Positions 8,776 through 19,621 are shown, counted from the stretch's first letter. The stretch: 64,000 bases of DNA from Burkholderiales bacterium 8X (GCA_902506565.1 LR732703.1:3062916-3126915); one strand, 5' to 3'. Made by a program: numbers and translations. Notes: generated by a model from the sequence alone, not told the origin.

Positions 8776-10425
8776 TCAAGCCTTCGCTGGCTTGCGCTGC
8801 ACCGGGCCGCGATCCCAGGTGCCGGCGGTCACGCCGCGCTCGCGCAGCTTGTACTTCTGCACCTTGCCGTTCTCGGTGCGCGGCAGGTCCGGCAGCAGGT
8901 CGACATAACGCGGCAGCGCGAAGTAAGGCAGGCGGCTTTCGCAAAAGCCGATCAGCTCGACCGGATCGAGCGCCTGGCCCTCGCGTGCCACCAGGGCCGC
9001 CATGACCTCGTCCTCGGCCAGTTCCGAACCCACCGGATACACCGCGCACGCGGCGACCGACGGATGGCTCAGCAGCACCTGCTCGACTTCGAAGGACGAG
9101 ATGTTCTCGCCGCGGCGGCGGATCGCATCCTTGATGCGGTCGATGAAGCGGAAGGCGCCGTCCGCATCCCGCACCACCCGGTCGCCGGTGTGGAACCAGA
9201 GGTTGCGCCAGGCCTCGATGGTCTTCTCGGGCATGCCGAGATAGCCGCTCGCAAAGGCATAGGGTTCGTCGGCGCGCAGCAGCAGTTCGCCGGCGGTGCC
9301 ATCGGGCAGCGCGTCATCGTCGTCGTTCGCGACCCGTGCCTCGAAGCCCGCCCGCAGCCAGCCCATCACGCCGGCTCGCGGCGAATCGGGACGGGTCGCG
9401 ATCGCGAAGTTGGTCTCGGTCGAGCCATAGCCTTCGAGCAGCCGGACACCCGTGCGTTCGAGAAAGGTCGCCGCCGCCGCCGCCGGAACGCCGGGCCCGA
9501 GTCCGACCCGGACCCGATGCTCGCGCTCGCCAGCCACGACCGGCTGGGCCAGCAGGATCGGCACCATCGCCCCGAGCAGGTACACCACGGTCGCGCCCGA
9601 ATCGCGCATCGAAGCCCAGAAGCCCGAGGCCGAGAAGCGCGACTCGAAGACCACGCGGCAGCCGGTGAGCGCGGCCTGGGCGAAGGTGTTGAGCGCGTTG
9701 ATGTGGAAGAGCGGCAAGGTGGTGCAGAGCACGTCGTCCCCGCCGACACCCAGCACGTCGGCGCTGTTGATGCCCCACCAGTAGTACTGCGCATGCGGGC
9801 ACATCACGCCCTTGGCCGGGCCGGTGGTGCCGGAGGTGTACATGATCGCGAGCGGATCGCCCGGCTTCGCGTCATACGGCTCGATGGCTTCGGCCTCGGC
9901 CTCGGCTTCGGTGCCGACGGCCGCGAACGGGTACGCCGCAATCAGAACCCCTTCCAAACTGTCGATGCCTCGCGCCGCGACCGAGCCTCCGGGCGCCTGC
10001 GCTTCGCCATCGGCCCCGATCACCCACACCTCGCGCAGCTGGCTGCCGGACAAGTCCGCCGCGGCCAGCCGCTCGACGAAGCCGGCTTCGATCACCAGCA
10101 GCGTGGCCCCGCTGTTCGCGAGGAAGTAGGCGATCTGCGGCCCCATCGAGGCGGTGTTGATCGGCACGGTCGAGGCACCCAGCCAACCGGCGCCGAGGAA
10201 GGTCTCGAGGAACTCGATCCGGTTGCCGCTCATCAGCGCGATCCGGTCGCCCTGCTTCACGCCGCAAGCCGCAAGCCGGGCCGCCATTCGCGAGGCCGCC
10301 CGCATCGGGTCGGCGTGGGTCCAGCTTCGGCCGGCCACCTGCAGGAGCGGCTTGTCGCCGAACGCGGCCGCCTGCCGCTGCAGCATGCGCGGCAAGTTGC
10401 GCTCGGGCGCGGTCAGGATGCTCAT
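8776..10425 (-). CDS. AMP-forming acyl-CoA synthetase
   Basis: An ANL-family ligase of 549 residues. It has the AMP/phosphate loop YTSGTTGPAKGV, EGYGSTETN, the hinge segment WFHTGDRVVRDADG and the C-terminal catalytic Lys region RTENGKVQKYKL. It would activate a carboxylic acid (aryl- or indolyl-acetate type in this context) to the CoA thioester through an adenylate. ATG 10425 is preferred over a TTG five codons upstream. It lies 19 bp after the LivF gene. It is the second ligase of the island; the other is at 23841-25511. Confidence 0.88.
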   Translation of the reverse strand: MSILTAPERNLPRMLQRQAAAFGDKPLLQVAGRSWTHADPMRAASRMAARLAACGVKQGDRIALMSGNRIEFLETFLGAGWLGASTVPINTASMGPQIAYFLANSGATLLVIEAGFVERLAAADLSGSQLREVWVIGADGEAQAPGGSVAARGIDSLEGVLIAAYPFAAVGTEAEAEAEAIEPYDAKPGDPLAIMYTSGTTGPAKGVMCPHAQYYWWGINSADVLGVGGDDVLCTTLPLFHINALNTFAQAALTGCRVVFESRFSASGFWASMRDSGATVVYLLGAMVPILLAQPVVAGEREHRVRVGLGPGVPAAAAATFLERTGVRLLEGYGSTETNFAIATRPDSPRAGVMGWLRAGFEARVANDDDDALPDGTAGELLLRADEPYAFASGYLGMPEKTIEAWRNLWFHTGDRVVRDADGAFRFIDRIKDAIRRRGENISSFEVEQVLLSHPSVAACAVYPVGSELAEDEVMAALVAREGQALDPVELIGFCESRLPYFALPRYVDLLPDLPRTENGKVQKYKLRERGVTAGTWDRGPVQRKPAKA

Positions 10426-10444
10426 CGCTCGATCCGGCAAATCG

Positions 10445-11175
<731 letters not shown>

Positions 11176-11179
<4 letters not shown>

Positions 11180-13026
11180 GCCACGCTCCCGAGGTAGGCC
11201 GCCTGTACCCGCTCGTCCGCACGCACCGCGGACGGCACGCCTTCGACGAGCTTGGAGCCGAAGTTCATCACCACCAGCCGGTCGACCAGGCGCATCACGA
11301 AATCCATGTCGTGTTCGACGATGAGGATGGTCACGCCCTCCTCCCGCAGCTTGCGCAGCAGTTCGCCGAGTTCCATCTTCTCCTTGCGGCGCAGGCCTGC
11401 AGCAGGCTCATCCAGCACCAGCAGCACCGGGTCGGCCGCCAGCGCCCGCGCGATCTCGAGGATGCGCTGGGTGCCGAGCGGCAGGCTGCCGGCCATCTCG
11501 TGGGCCCGGTCGCCGAGGCCGATGCGGTCGAGCTGCCGCTGCGCCTCCTGCAGGATCTGGGCTTCTTCCTTGCGGTCGAGCCGAAGGCCCGCCTTCAGCA
11601 CGCCGGCCGTGGTGCGCGAATGCGCGCCGAGCGCCACGTTGTCCAGGAGGCTCATGTGCGGCCGAAGCTTGACGTGCTGGAAGGTGCGCGCCAGGCCCAG
11701 CCGCGCGACCGCGCGCTGCGGCATGCCGGCGATGTCCTTGTCCAGGAAGCGCACCTGGCCCGAGGTCATCGGCGCGGTACAGGTCAGGAGGTTGAACATG
11801 GTCGACTTGCCGGCGCCGTTCGGGCCGATCAGGCCGACGATCTCGCCCGCGTTCACGTCGAAGCTCACGTCGTTGACCGCCACCAGGCCGCCGAAGCGCT
11901 TGACCGCGCCCTTCACCGACAGGATCTGCGTGCCGCGCGCGGGCAAGGTGCGCCCGGCGAGCGGCTCGACCGCGGCCGGCCGCTCGGTGCGCAGTGCCAC
12001 CTGCTTCTTGCGCGTGATGCGCCGCACGAAGCCCATCAGCCCGCCGCGCGCGAAGTGCAGCAGCAGGATGAAGAGCACCGCGAAGGCGACCGCCTCGAGC
12101 TGCCCGGCCCGCTGGGTCAGCATCGGCAGCACGTCCTGCAAGCCGTTCTTGAGGATCAGCACCAGCGCGGCGCCGACCAGCGCGCCCGCCAGCTGCCCGA
12201 GCCCGCCGGCCACCGCCATCAGCAAATACTCGATGCTGGCGCGGACGTCGAAGGGCGACGGACTCACGAAGCGGTTCATGTGCGCGTAGAGCCAGCCTGC
12301 CAGCCCGGCCATCAGCGCGGCCGTGACGAAGAGCGTCAGCCGCACCCGGTAGGCGTCCGCGCCGACGCTGGCCAGCAGGATCGCGCCGCCTCGCAGGCTG
12401 CGAATCGCGCGCCCCGGCCGCGACCGCAGCAGGTTCCAGCTGAACAGGAAGGCGAGGCCCACCAGCGCCCAGATCAGGTAGTAGATCGAGCGCGGATCGG
12501 CCAGCGAGAAGCTGCCGATGACGAGCGGCGGAATGTTCGAGAGACCGGTGTGCCGACCGAGCGCATCGACGTTGCCGAACAGCATCGCGATCGACAGGCC
12601 CCACGCGATCGTGCTGAGCGGCAGGAAGTGCCCGCCGAGGCGCAGCGTCAGCGCGCCGATCGCCAGGGCGGAAAGCCCGGTGAGCGCCAGCGCGAAGAAA
12701 AGGCCGATCCACGGCGACAAACCCTGCGTGGTGGTGAGCCAAGCCGACGCATAGGCCGCGATGCCGACGAAGGCGGCCTGGCCGAAGCTGGTCGCGCCGC
12801 CGATACCGGTGAGCAGCACGAGGCCGAGCGCCACCAGCGAACCGATGCCGATGTCGTTCAGGAGCGAGACGGTGAAGTTGCCCGCGATCCACGGTGCCAC
12901 CGCGATCGCGAGCACCACGATGCCGACCACCAGCATGCGGGTTCGTGCCGCGTTGCCGGTCGAGCCGCTGGCAGGCGGTGCGGGTTGCCGGGCGCTGTCG
13001 GCGATCGGCGGTTGTGCGGCGTTCAT
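11176..13026 (-). CDS. Fused LivM permease - LivG ATPase
   Basis: A 616-residue fusion. Residues about 30-335 are a hydrophobic LivM-type permease with many membrane spans, including [15 protein letters not shown] linker follows, then a LivG-type ATPase from about residue 365 with Walker [10 protein letters not shown], signature SLPLGTQ, Walker [12 protein letters not shown] and the LivG-specific C-terminus. Such fusions are known in Burkholderiales HAAT importers. It overlaps livH and livF by 4 bp (ATGA at each end), so the three genes are translationally coupled. It pairs with LivH and LivF to form the inner-membrane pump. Confidence 0.93.
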
Positions 13027-14078
13027 TCGTCCACCTCCTCTTCATCCTCTTCGACATGCCGGCTCAGGAACGAGCGCAGCATCAGCACCGGGATCAGCAG
13101 GCTGAACACGATCACGTCCTTGAGCGCCCCGCTGTAGAACGAGGCGAAGCTCTCGACCACGCCGACCGCCAGCGCGCCGATGGCGGTCATCGGATAGCTC
13201 ACCAGCCCGCCGATGATCGCGGCCACGAAGGCCTTGAGGCCGATGATGAAACCGGAGTCGTAATACATGGTGGTCACCGGCGCGATCAGGACGCCGATGA
13301 GGCCCGCCAGCAGCGAAGCCGAGCCATAGGCCAGGAGCGCGGTGCGGGCCGGCCGGATGCCGACCAGCCGCGCGCCGACCCGGTTGACCGCGGTCGCGCG
13401 CAGCGCCTTGCCGGCCACCGTGCGTTCGAACACCAGGAAGAAGAGCCCGCTCAGCACGATCGCCGAGCCGACCATCAGCACCACCTGGCCGCTCACCGTG
13501 AAGCCGTCGCCGAGCGCCAGCGTGCCGCTCGCGAGCGGCTGGGTGCGCGAACCCTCGGGCCCGAAGAACAGCAGGCCGAGTCCGGACATCAGGAAGTGCA
13601 GCGCCAGCGACACGATCAGGAGCACCAGCACCGAGGCGTCGGCGATCGGCTGGAACACCACCCGCGCCAGAAGCGGCGCGATCGGCACCACCAGCAGCAC
13701 CGCCATCACGATGTGCAGCACCGCCGGCGTGCCGGGCCGTGCGACCAGCCAGGCCAGCACGCAGGGCACCAACGGCAGCAGTCCCCAGGACAGCACCGCC
13801 TTCGGAATCTTGCCGGCCTCGCCGCGCTTCACCAGGCTGCCGATCTCGGTCGCCGTGGCCAGCGCCGCCAGCACCGCCACCAAGCCGATGGTCGGCGGCA
13901 GGCGGTTGGTCTCGAAGGCCGCCAGCGTCAGGGCGGCGAAGGCCGCGATGTCGCCGAAGGGCACGAACACCACCCGGGTCACCGAGAAGATCAGCACCAG
14001 CCCGAGCCCGGCGAGCAAGTAAACGGCGCCATTCGCCAGGCCGTCGATGCCCAGGATGAGTGCCACGTCCCACGTCAT
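13023..14078 (-). CDS. livH: Branched-chain-type ABC transporter permease (LivH)
   Basis: A 351-residue hydrophobic protein with repeated membrane segments and LivH landmarks: GLANGAVYLLAGLGLVLIF near the N-terminus, NRVGARLVGI and GGLVSYPMTAIGALAVGVVES. It forms the second half of the membrane pore with the LivM part of the fusion. The acidic tail EEDEEEVDE is unusual. It is downstream of the binding-protein gene by 52 bp and overlaps the next gene by 4 bp. Confidence 0.92.
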   Translation of the reverse strand: MTWDVALILGIDGLANGAVYLLAGLGLVLIFSVTRVVFVPFGDIAAFAALTLAAFETNRLPPTIGLVAVLAALATATEIGSLVKRGEAGKIPKAVLSWGLLPLVPCVLAWLVARPGTPAVLHIVMAVLLVVPIAPLLARVVFQPIADASVLVLLIVSLALHFLMSGLGLLFFGPEGSRTQPLASGTLALGDGFTVSGQVVLMVGSAIVLSGLFFLVFERTVAGKALRATAVNRVGARLVGIRPARTALLAYGSASLLAGLIGVLIAPVTTMYYDSGFIIGLKAFVAAIIGGLVSYPMTAIGALAVGVVESFASFYSGALKDVIVFSLLIPVLMLRSFLSRHVEEDEEEVDE

Positions 14079-14130
14079 TGAAAAGTCCTTCCGTCGATCT
14101 TCTTGACTGCTTCGCCTCGGCTCCGGGAGC

Positions 14131-15288
14131 TCAAGGCGCGAGCTTCCATTGCCCGTTCTCCAGCTTCACCAGCACGCGGGCGCGCTCGTCGACGCCGTAG
14201 AGGTTGCCGGCCTTGAAGTTGTAGACGCCGTGCGTGCCGACCACCTCCTTGGTGGTGGCGATCGCGTCCCGCAGCGACTGGCGGAGCTCGGGCGTGCCCG
14301 GTTCGCCCTTGGCGCGCGCCGCCGCATCGGCGAACACCAGCCAACCGTCGAACGAATAGGCCGAGAACGCATCGCTGGTGGGTGCGTTGTTGACCTTCTG
14401 GAAGGCGGCGCGGAAGTCCAGCGCGATCTTCTTGGTCGGGTAGTTGTCCGGCAGCTGCTCGGCCACGATGACCGGGCCGGTCGGCATGATCGCGCCCTGC
14501 GTGGCCGCGCCCACCACCCGCACGAAGTCCGGGTTGATGAGGCCGTGCTGGCCGTACATCGGCCCCTTGAAGCCGCGCTCGGTCAGGGCAAGGAAGGGCA
14601 GCGCGCCCGGCGTGCCGGCGCCGCCGGTCATCACCGCGTCGGGCTTCATCGCCACCAGCTTCAGCACCTGGCCGGTGACCGATGCGTCGGCCCGCGCATA
14701 GCGCTCGTTGCCCAGCACCTTGATGCCGGCCTCGGGCGCGGCCTTCATGAGCGCGTTGTAGACCAGGTCGCCCCAGGCGTCCGAGAAGCCGATGTAGCCG
14801 ACCGTCTTGACGCCGTCCTTCTTCATGCGCTGGACCACCGCGTCGATCATCAGCTGGGTCGGCTGCGCGACCGTGAAGACCCACGGGTTTTCGGCCGGGT
14901 CGAGCTGGATCGGGGTGAGCCCGATCATCGGCACCTTGGCATCGCGGCCGACCTGCGCCATCGCGATCGCCGCCGGAACGCCCGAGGTGCCCATCAGCAC
15001 GTCGACCTTCTCCTCGTCCACCAGCTTGCGCGCATTGCGGCCGGCCGTCGTCGGATCGGAGCCGTCGTCCAGTACCACCAGCTGGATCTTGCGGCCGTTG
15101 ACCTCGGGCTTGTAGGCCATTGCGGCCTGCATGCCCTTGACGTAGGGCACGCCGAGCGAGGAATTGGGGCCGGACAGCGAGACGCTCAGCCCGACCTTGT
15201 AGTCGGCAGCCGTCGCGAACGAGGCAACGGCGGAGACAGCCGCGGCTGCCAGCGCATTGCGCGCCAAGGTCTTCATCAAGCTCTTCAT
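14131..15288 (-). CDS. Periplasmic binding protein of Liv-type ABC transporter
   Basis: A 385-residue type I periplasmic binding protein. It has an N-terminal signal peptide (MKSLMKTLARNALAAAAVSA..., cleavage near FATA-AD) and then YKVGLSVSLSGPNSSLG, the start of the Leu/Ile/Val-binding fold. ATG 15288 gives the signal peptide; the longer open frame upstream overlaps the dioxygenase beta gene and is shadow. Two close paralogues lie at 17200 and 18452, sharing segments such as DPTTAGRNARKL and ARAKGEPGTP. It directly precedes livH and is likely its main partner. Confidence 0.92.
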   Translation of the reverse strand: MKSLMKTLARNALAAAAVSAVASFATAADYKVGLSVSLSGPNSSLGVPYVKGMQAAMAYKPEVNGRKIQLVVLDDGSDPTTAGRNARKLVDEEKVDVLMGTSGVPAAIAMAQVGRDAKVPMIGLTPIQLDPAENPWVFTVAQPTQLMIDAVVQRMKKDGVKTVGYIGFSDAWGDLVYNALMKAAPEAGIKVLGNERYARADASVTGQVLKLVAMKPDAVMTGGAGTPGALPFLALTERGFKGPMYGQHGLINPDFVRVVGAATQGAIMPTGPVIVAEQLPDNYPTKKIALDFRAAFQKVNNAPTSDAFSAYSFDGWLVFADAAARAKGEPGTPELRQSLRDAIATTKEVVGTHGVYNFKAGNLYGVDERARVLVKLENGQWKLAP

Positions 15289-15334
15289 GTCGTGGCTCCT
15301 GGAGGGAAGGAAATTGAGCGGTTGCTCGGTGGAC

Positions 15335-15835
15335 TCAGATGAACAACTGGATCGCCGGCAGCGCGCGGCCGGGATTGAGGAGATCGATGCGCTTCTCGCG
15401 GATCGCAAAGCCGGAGCCGGTGCGCAGCAGCCGATGGCGGCAGCTGCCGGCCAAGAGCACCTGCGACTCGCCGCGGGCCTCGACATAGATGAAGGGCGTG
15501 CGCAGGACCAGTTCGCCGTCGGTCGGGTGCGAGGCGCGGTCGCCGTCGCCATCGCCATACCCGCTCTCGAGCGTCGATCGCTGCAGCACGTGCTGGCAGT
15601 GGCTGCCGGGTTGCTGCGAATGGGCGCGTGGATTCTTGAGGCGGTCCACCCGCAGTTGCAGCAGGAGCCGGTCTTCGTAGGCGATCGAGTTGTGCGAATA
15701 GGGGTCGGCCTGTGCCGCGCCGAGAAGGGGAATCCAGTAGTGCGCGTCCTCCGAGAACAGCGCCAGCCAATCGTCGAAGCGGCCGGCATCGAGCAGCGCC
15801 GCTTCGTGGGCGATGAAGTCGCAGGCCTCGTTCAT
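15335..15835 (-). CDS. Rieske dioxygenase beta (small) subunit, second copy
   Basis: A 166-residue NTF2-like beta subunit of a ring-hydroxylating oxygenase. Recognisable features are the N-terminal helix with DFIAHEAALLDAGRFDDWLALF, YWIP and the conserved C-terminal LLNPGRALPAIQLFI. It supports the hexameric alpha3beta3 enzyme and has no catalytic centre of its own. Its ATG overlaps the alpha-subunit stop by 4 bp. A paralogue at 25519-26013 ends with nearly the same tail (AVQLFI). Confidence 0.92.
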   Translation of the reverse strand: MNEACDFIAHEAALLDAGRFDDWLALFSEDAHYWIPLLGAAQADPYSHNSIAYEDRLLLQLRVDRLKNPRAHSQQPGSHCQHVLQRSTLESGYGDGDGDRASHPTDGELVLRTPFIYVEARGESQVLLAGSCRHRLLRTGSGFAIREKRIDLLNPGRALPAIQLFI

Positions 15836-17160
15836 GCGGCGGCCCCGGATGGCGAATCCTGCATGTAGCGCGCCCAGGCACGGAACTGGTTGCGCATCAG
15901 GAGCTCGTTGGTGCCGTTGGTCGTGACGGTCTCCTGGCCGAGCTCCGCCGGATCGAAGTCGCGGTGCAGGCTGACCCAGTCGTTGCCTTCGCCGCGCAGG
16001 CCGAGCTGCATGCTTTCGAAGAGATGCACGTCGTCGTGCGCGACCACCGACATCGGCGAGAACACCAGGCGGTTGTAGCCCATCGATCGTTCGAGCAGCA
16101 GATCGGGCGCGCCTTCGGCCCGAAAGCTCCAGGCCTCGATCAAGGTACGGTCGGCCGAAAGCGGCCGCATCACCCGGATCACCTGCGGCGAGCCCTTGAC
16201 GGCAAGGCTCGGGAACAGCACCGAGTTCTGCGGCGAGCGCTGCAGAATTTCATCCGCCCTCGCCTCGCCATGCGCCTTTCGAAGCGCCGCCTCGTACTCG
16301 GGCAGCTGCGCGTAGCCCGAGTGGATGCTGAAGTTCACGCCGAGCAGGCTGTGGCCGTTGGCGAATACCCGCCCGCCCATCTTGTCGAAGAAGTCGTAGC
16401 CGGCGCCGAAGGGCAGGATCTGCTCCATGGCCATCGGCTTCGGCGCGTCGGCCGGCTTGTCCTTCCAGAGCGCGCCGGCCGCCTGGGTGGCGGATTCGTG
16501 CGTCGACATCGGATGCACCGTGTCGTTGATGTTCTCCAGGTACATCTTCCAGTTGCACTGGATCACGTTGCGCAGCACGCCGCCGGCGACGGTCAGCCGG
16601 CCTTCGGGCGAGCGGTCGACCATGTTGTCGATCGCCTTCAGCACCTCGCCGAAGTAGCCGTCGAAGTCGACGCCCTGGGTGGCGATGCGCGCGAAGACGA
16701 AGTCGCGGTAAACCCGCATGCCCGCCAGCGGCACCAGTCCGCGGCCGGATTCGCATTCCTTGAGCCGGGTGCCTTCGTAGCCCGACTTGAGCGGGATCGC
16801 GAGCGGCGAGCCGTCGAGCTTGTAGGCCCAGGCGTGGTACGGGCAGCGAAAGAACTTGCCGGTGTTGCCGCTTTCGTCGCTCACCAGCCGGCTCCCCTTG
16901 TGCGCGCAGCGGTTGTAGAAGACGCCGACCGAGCCGTCCGCCTGCCGCACCATCATCACCGGCCGGCCGGCCAGCTCGAGCGACCAGTAGTCCCCGGCCG
17001 CGGGCACCTGGCTCGCATGGCCGACGTAGAGCCAGGTGTTCGCGAAGAAGCGCTCCTGCTCCAGCGCGAACAGCTCTTCGCTCAGGTACAGGTCGCGGTG
17101 AACGCGGTCGTCCTGCACCAGCGCCTGGATCGCTTCGGGATGGTTGCGGTAGGTGGTCAT
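15832..17160 (-). CDS. Rieske dioxygenase alpha (large) subunit, second copy
   Basis: A 442-residue alpha subunit with an N-terminal Rieske centre (Cys85-x-His87, Cys106-x2-His109) and mononuclear-iron ligands in NWKMYLENINDTVHPMSTHES (Asp213 bridge, His216 and His221). It would insert O2 into an aromatic or indolic substrate using electrons from a reductase. Alignment by eye with the paralogue at 26013-27326 puts all metal ligands at identical residue numbers, so the two are recent relatives. No reductase gene is adjacent to this pair; the one at 27350 may serve both. Confidence 0.93.
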   Translation of the reverse strand: MTTYRNHPEAIQALVQDDRVHRDLYLSEELFALEQERFFANTWLYVGHASQVPAAGDYWSLELAGRPVMMVRQADGSVGVFYNRCAHKGSRLVSDESGNTGKFFRCPYHAWAYKLDGSPLAIPLKSGYEGTRLKECESGRGLVPLAGMRVYRDFVFARIATQGVDFDGYFGEVLKAIDNMVDRSPEGRLTVAGGVLRNVIQCNWKMYLENINDTVHPMSTHESATQAAGALWKDKPADAPKPMAMEQILPFGAGYDFFDKMGGRVFANGHSLLGVNFSIHSGYAQLPEYEAALRKAHGEARADEILQRSPQNSVLFPSLAVKGSPQVIRVMRPLSADRTLIEAWSFRAEGAPDLLLERSMGYNRLVFSPMSVVAHDDVHLFESMQLGLRGEGNDWVSLHRDFDPAELGQETVTTNGTNELLMRNQFRAWARYMQDSPSGAAA

Positions 17161-17199
17161 GGTCCTGGCCCGGCGGTGGGAGGGTTCGGCTTCAGCGGT

Positions 17200-18360
17200 T
17201 CAGGGTGCCAGCTTCCAGGTGCCCTTGTCCATGCGGACGATCACCACGCCGCGCTGGTCGGAGCCGTACCGGTTGTCCGGCTTGAAGTTGTAGATGCCGT
17301 GCGTGCCGACCAGCTCCTTGGTGCTGACGATCGCATCCCTGAGCGACGTGCGATAGGCCGGCGTGCCGGGCTCGCCCTTGGCACGCGCCGCCGCATCGGC
17401 CAACAGCAGGTAGGAGTCGTAGGTGTACGACGAGAAGGCATCGGTCGGCGCCGCGCCATGCACCTTCTGGTAGGCCGCGCGGTAGTTCATCGAGACCTTC
17501 TTGATCGGGTTGCTGTCGGGCAGCTGATCGGCCACCAGCACCGGGCCGCTCGGCACTTCGAGGCCGTTGATCGAATTGCCGCCGACCCGCACGAAGTCGG
17601 CGTTGATGAGGCCGTGGGTGCCGTAGATGCGGCCCTTGAAGCCGCGTTCGGCCAGGCCGATGTACGGCAGCGCGCCGGGCGTGCCCGAGTTGCCGGCGAA
17701 CACCGCATCGGGTCGGGCCGAGACGATCTTCAGGACCTGGCCCGCCACCGACGAGTCGCTGCGTGCATAGCGCTCGTTCGCCACCACCTTGATGCCGGCC
17801 GCCTCGGCGCTCTTCACCAGCGAGTCGTAGGCGAGATCGCCGAGCGCGTCCGAGAAGCCGATGAAGGCGACCGTCTTCACGCCCTCCTTCTTCATCTTCT
17901 CGACCACGCCCGCCACCATCAGCGGGAAGGGCTGCGACACGGTCACGGTCCAGGCGCCTTCGGGGCCGGGAATGGTCACCGGCGTCGGCGAGATCAGCGG
18001 CACGTTGAGTTCGCGCGCGACCGCCGCGATCGCCATCGCGCCGGGCACGCCCGAGGTGCCGATCAGCACGTCGACCTTGTCCTCCACCGCGAGCTTGCGG
18101 GCATTGCGGCCTGCGGTGGTCGGGTCGGAGGCGTCGTCCAGCACGATCAGCTCGACCTTCTTGCCGGCGAGGGTCGGATGCTCGGCCAGCGCCGCGCGGA
18201 TGCCCTTCTCGTAAGGAATGCCAAGCGCGGACACCGGGCCGGAGAGCGAGCTGATGAAGCCGATCTTGAGATCGGCAGCGCTCGCCTGCGCGGCGGCCAA
18301 TGCGACCGCGGTTGCGCCGACGAGGCGGCCGAGCTTGCGAAAAGAAAGGGAAGCAGTCAT
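17200..18360 (-). CDS. Periplasmic binding protein of Liv-type ABC transporter (paralogue 2)
   Basis: A 386-residue binding protein with signal peptide (hydrophobic stretch LVGATAVALAAAQASA, then AD) followed by LKIGFISSLSGPVSALG. Its sequence is close to the paralogues at 14131 and 18452. It lies between a dioxygenase alpha gene and the third binding protein. Three binding proteins for one membrane pump suggests capture of several related ligands, for example IAA and derivatives, although this is inference. Confidence 0.91.
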   Translation of the reverse strand: MTASLSFRKLGRLVGATAVALAAAQASAADLKIGFISSLSGPVSALGIPYEKGIRAALAEHPTLAGKKVELIVLDDASDPTTAGRNARKLAVEDKVDVLIGTSGVPGAMAIAAVARELNVPLISPTPVTIPGPEGAWTVTVSQPFPLMVAGVVEKMKKEGVKTVAFIGFSDALGDLAYDSLVKSAEAAGIKVVANERYARSDSSVAGQVLKIVSARPDAVFAGNSGTPGALPYIGLAERGFKGRIYGTHGLINADFVRVGGNSINGLEVPSGPVLVADQLPDSNPIKKVSMNYRAAYQKVHGAAPTDAFSSYTYDSYLLLADAAARAKGEPGTPAYRTSLRDAIVSTKELVGTHGIYNFKPDNRYGSDQRGVVIVRMDKGTWKLAP

Positions 18361-18451
18361 GTCGAAAAAAGGAAACGAAATTTCAGGGATTCAGGAATGC
18401 ACGAAGACAGCAAGCTGCTTGCCAACCAGGCGGCGAACGATGCGCGGTCGA

Positions 18452-19621
18452 TCAGGGCACCAGCTTCCACTGGCCCTTCTCGAGCTTGACCACGACGCGC
18501 GAGCGCTCGTCGGAGCCGTAGCGGTTGTCGGGCTTGAAGTTGTAGACGCTGTGCGTGCCGACCACTTCCTTGGAGGTGACGATCGCGTCGCGCAGCGACT
18601 GGCGGAAGGCCGGCGTGCCGGGCTCGCCCTTGGCGCGCGCCGCGGCGTCCAGGAAGATCAGCCAGGCATCGAAGCTGTAGGCCGAGAAGGCATCGTTCGG
18701 CGCCGCGCCGTTGGCCTTCTGGTAGGCCGCGCGGAAGTCCATCGACACCTTGCGGATCGGGTTCGACTCGGGCAGCTGCTCGGCCACGATGACCGGGCCG
18801 GTGGGCGCCAGGAGGCCTTCGACCGCGGCGCCGCCGACCCGAACGAAGTCGGGGTTGATCAAGGCATGCATGCCGTAGATCTGGCCCTTGTAGCCGCGCT
18901 CGGTGAGCGCAAGGTACGGCAGCGCGCCGGGCGTGCCCGAGGTGCCGGTGATGACCGCGTCCGGCTTGAGCGCCACGATCTTCAGCACCTGTCCGGTGAC
19001 CGAGGCGTCGGCCCGCGCATAGCGCTCGTTCGACACCACCTTGATGCCGCTGCCCTCGACCGCCTTGTTGAGCGCGTCGTACACCAGGTCGCCCCAGGCG
19101 TCGGAGAAGCCGATGTAGCCGACGGTCTTGACGTTCGACTTCTTCATCTTCTCGACCACCGCGCTCACCATCAACGGCGCGGGCTGCGGCAGCGTGACCA
19201 TCCAGGCGCCTTCGTCGCCCGGCAGGTTGGCGTTGGCGATGGAGATGAGCGGCGTCTTGGTCTCGCGTGCGACGGCGGCGATGGCCAGCGCGCCCGGCGA
19301 ACCGGCGGTGCCGATGATCACGTCGACCTTGTCCTCGTCGATCATCTTGCGGGCATTGCGCGCGGCGGTGGACGGGTCGGACGCATCGTCGAGCTGCACC
19401 AGCTGGACCTTGCGGCCATTGACCTCGCCCTTGTAGGCGAGCGCGGCCTTCATGCCCTTCTCGTACGGAATGCCGAGCGAGGAAACCGGTCCCGACAGCG
19501 AGGTGATGAACCCCACCTTGAGATCGGCCGCGAGCGCGTTCGCGCCGGCGACGAGGCCCGCGACGCCGAGGGCGATGCCGCTGAAGGCGCGCAGTGCGCG
19601 TGAAGCGATCCAGACTTTCAT
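18452..19621 (-). CDS. Periplasmic binding protein of Liv-type ABC transporter (paralogue 1)
   Basis: A 389-residue binding protein. The signal peptide covers roughly residues 1-32 (GIALGVAGLVAGANALA, then AD), followed by LKVGFITSLSGPVSSLG. It is the first gene after a predicted promoter at 19704-19732 carrying the cluster's shared 12-bp motif, so it probably heads the transporter/dioxygenase operon running down to 7126. A GGAG-like site (AGGAGG at 19626-19631 on the minus strand) precedes the ATG. Confidence 0.92.
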   Translation of the reverse strand: MKVWIASRALRAFSGIALGVAGLVAGANALAADLKVGFITSLSGPVSSLGIPYEKGMKAALAYKGEVNGRKVQLVQLDDASDPSTAARNARKMIDEDKVDVIIGTAGSPGALAIAAVARETKTPLISIANANLPGDEGAWMVTLPQPAPLMVSAVVEKMKKSNVKTVGYIGFSDAWGDLVYDALNKAVEGSGIKVVSNERYARADASVTGQVLKIVALKPDAVITGTSGTPGALPYLALTERGYKGQIYGMHALINPDFVRVGGAAVEGLLAPTGPVIVAEQLPESNPIRKVSMDFRAAYQKANGAAPNDAFSAYSFDAWLIFLDAAARAKGEPGTPAFRQSLRDAIVTSKEVVGTHSVYNFKPDNRYGSDERSRVVVKLEKGQWKLVP

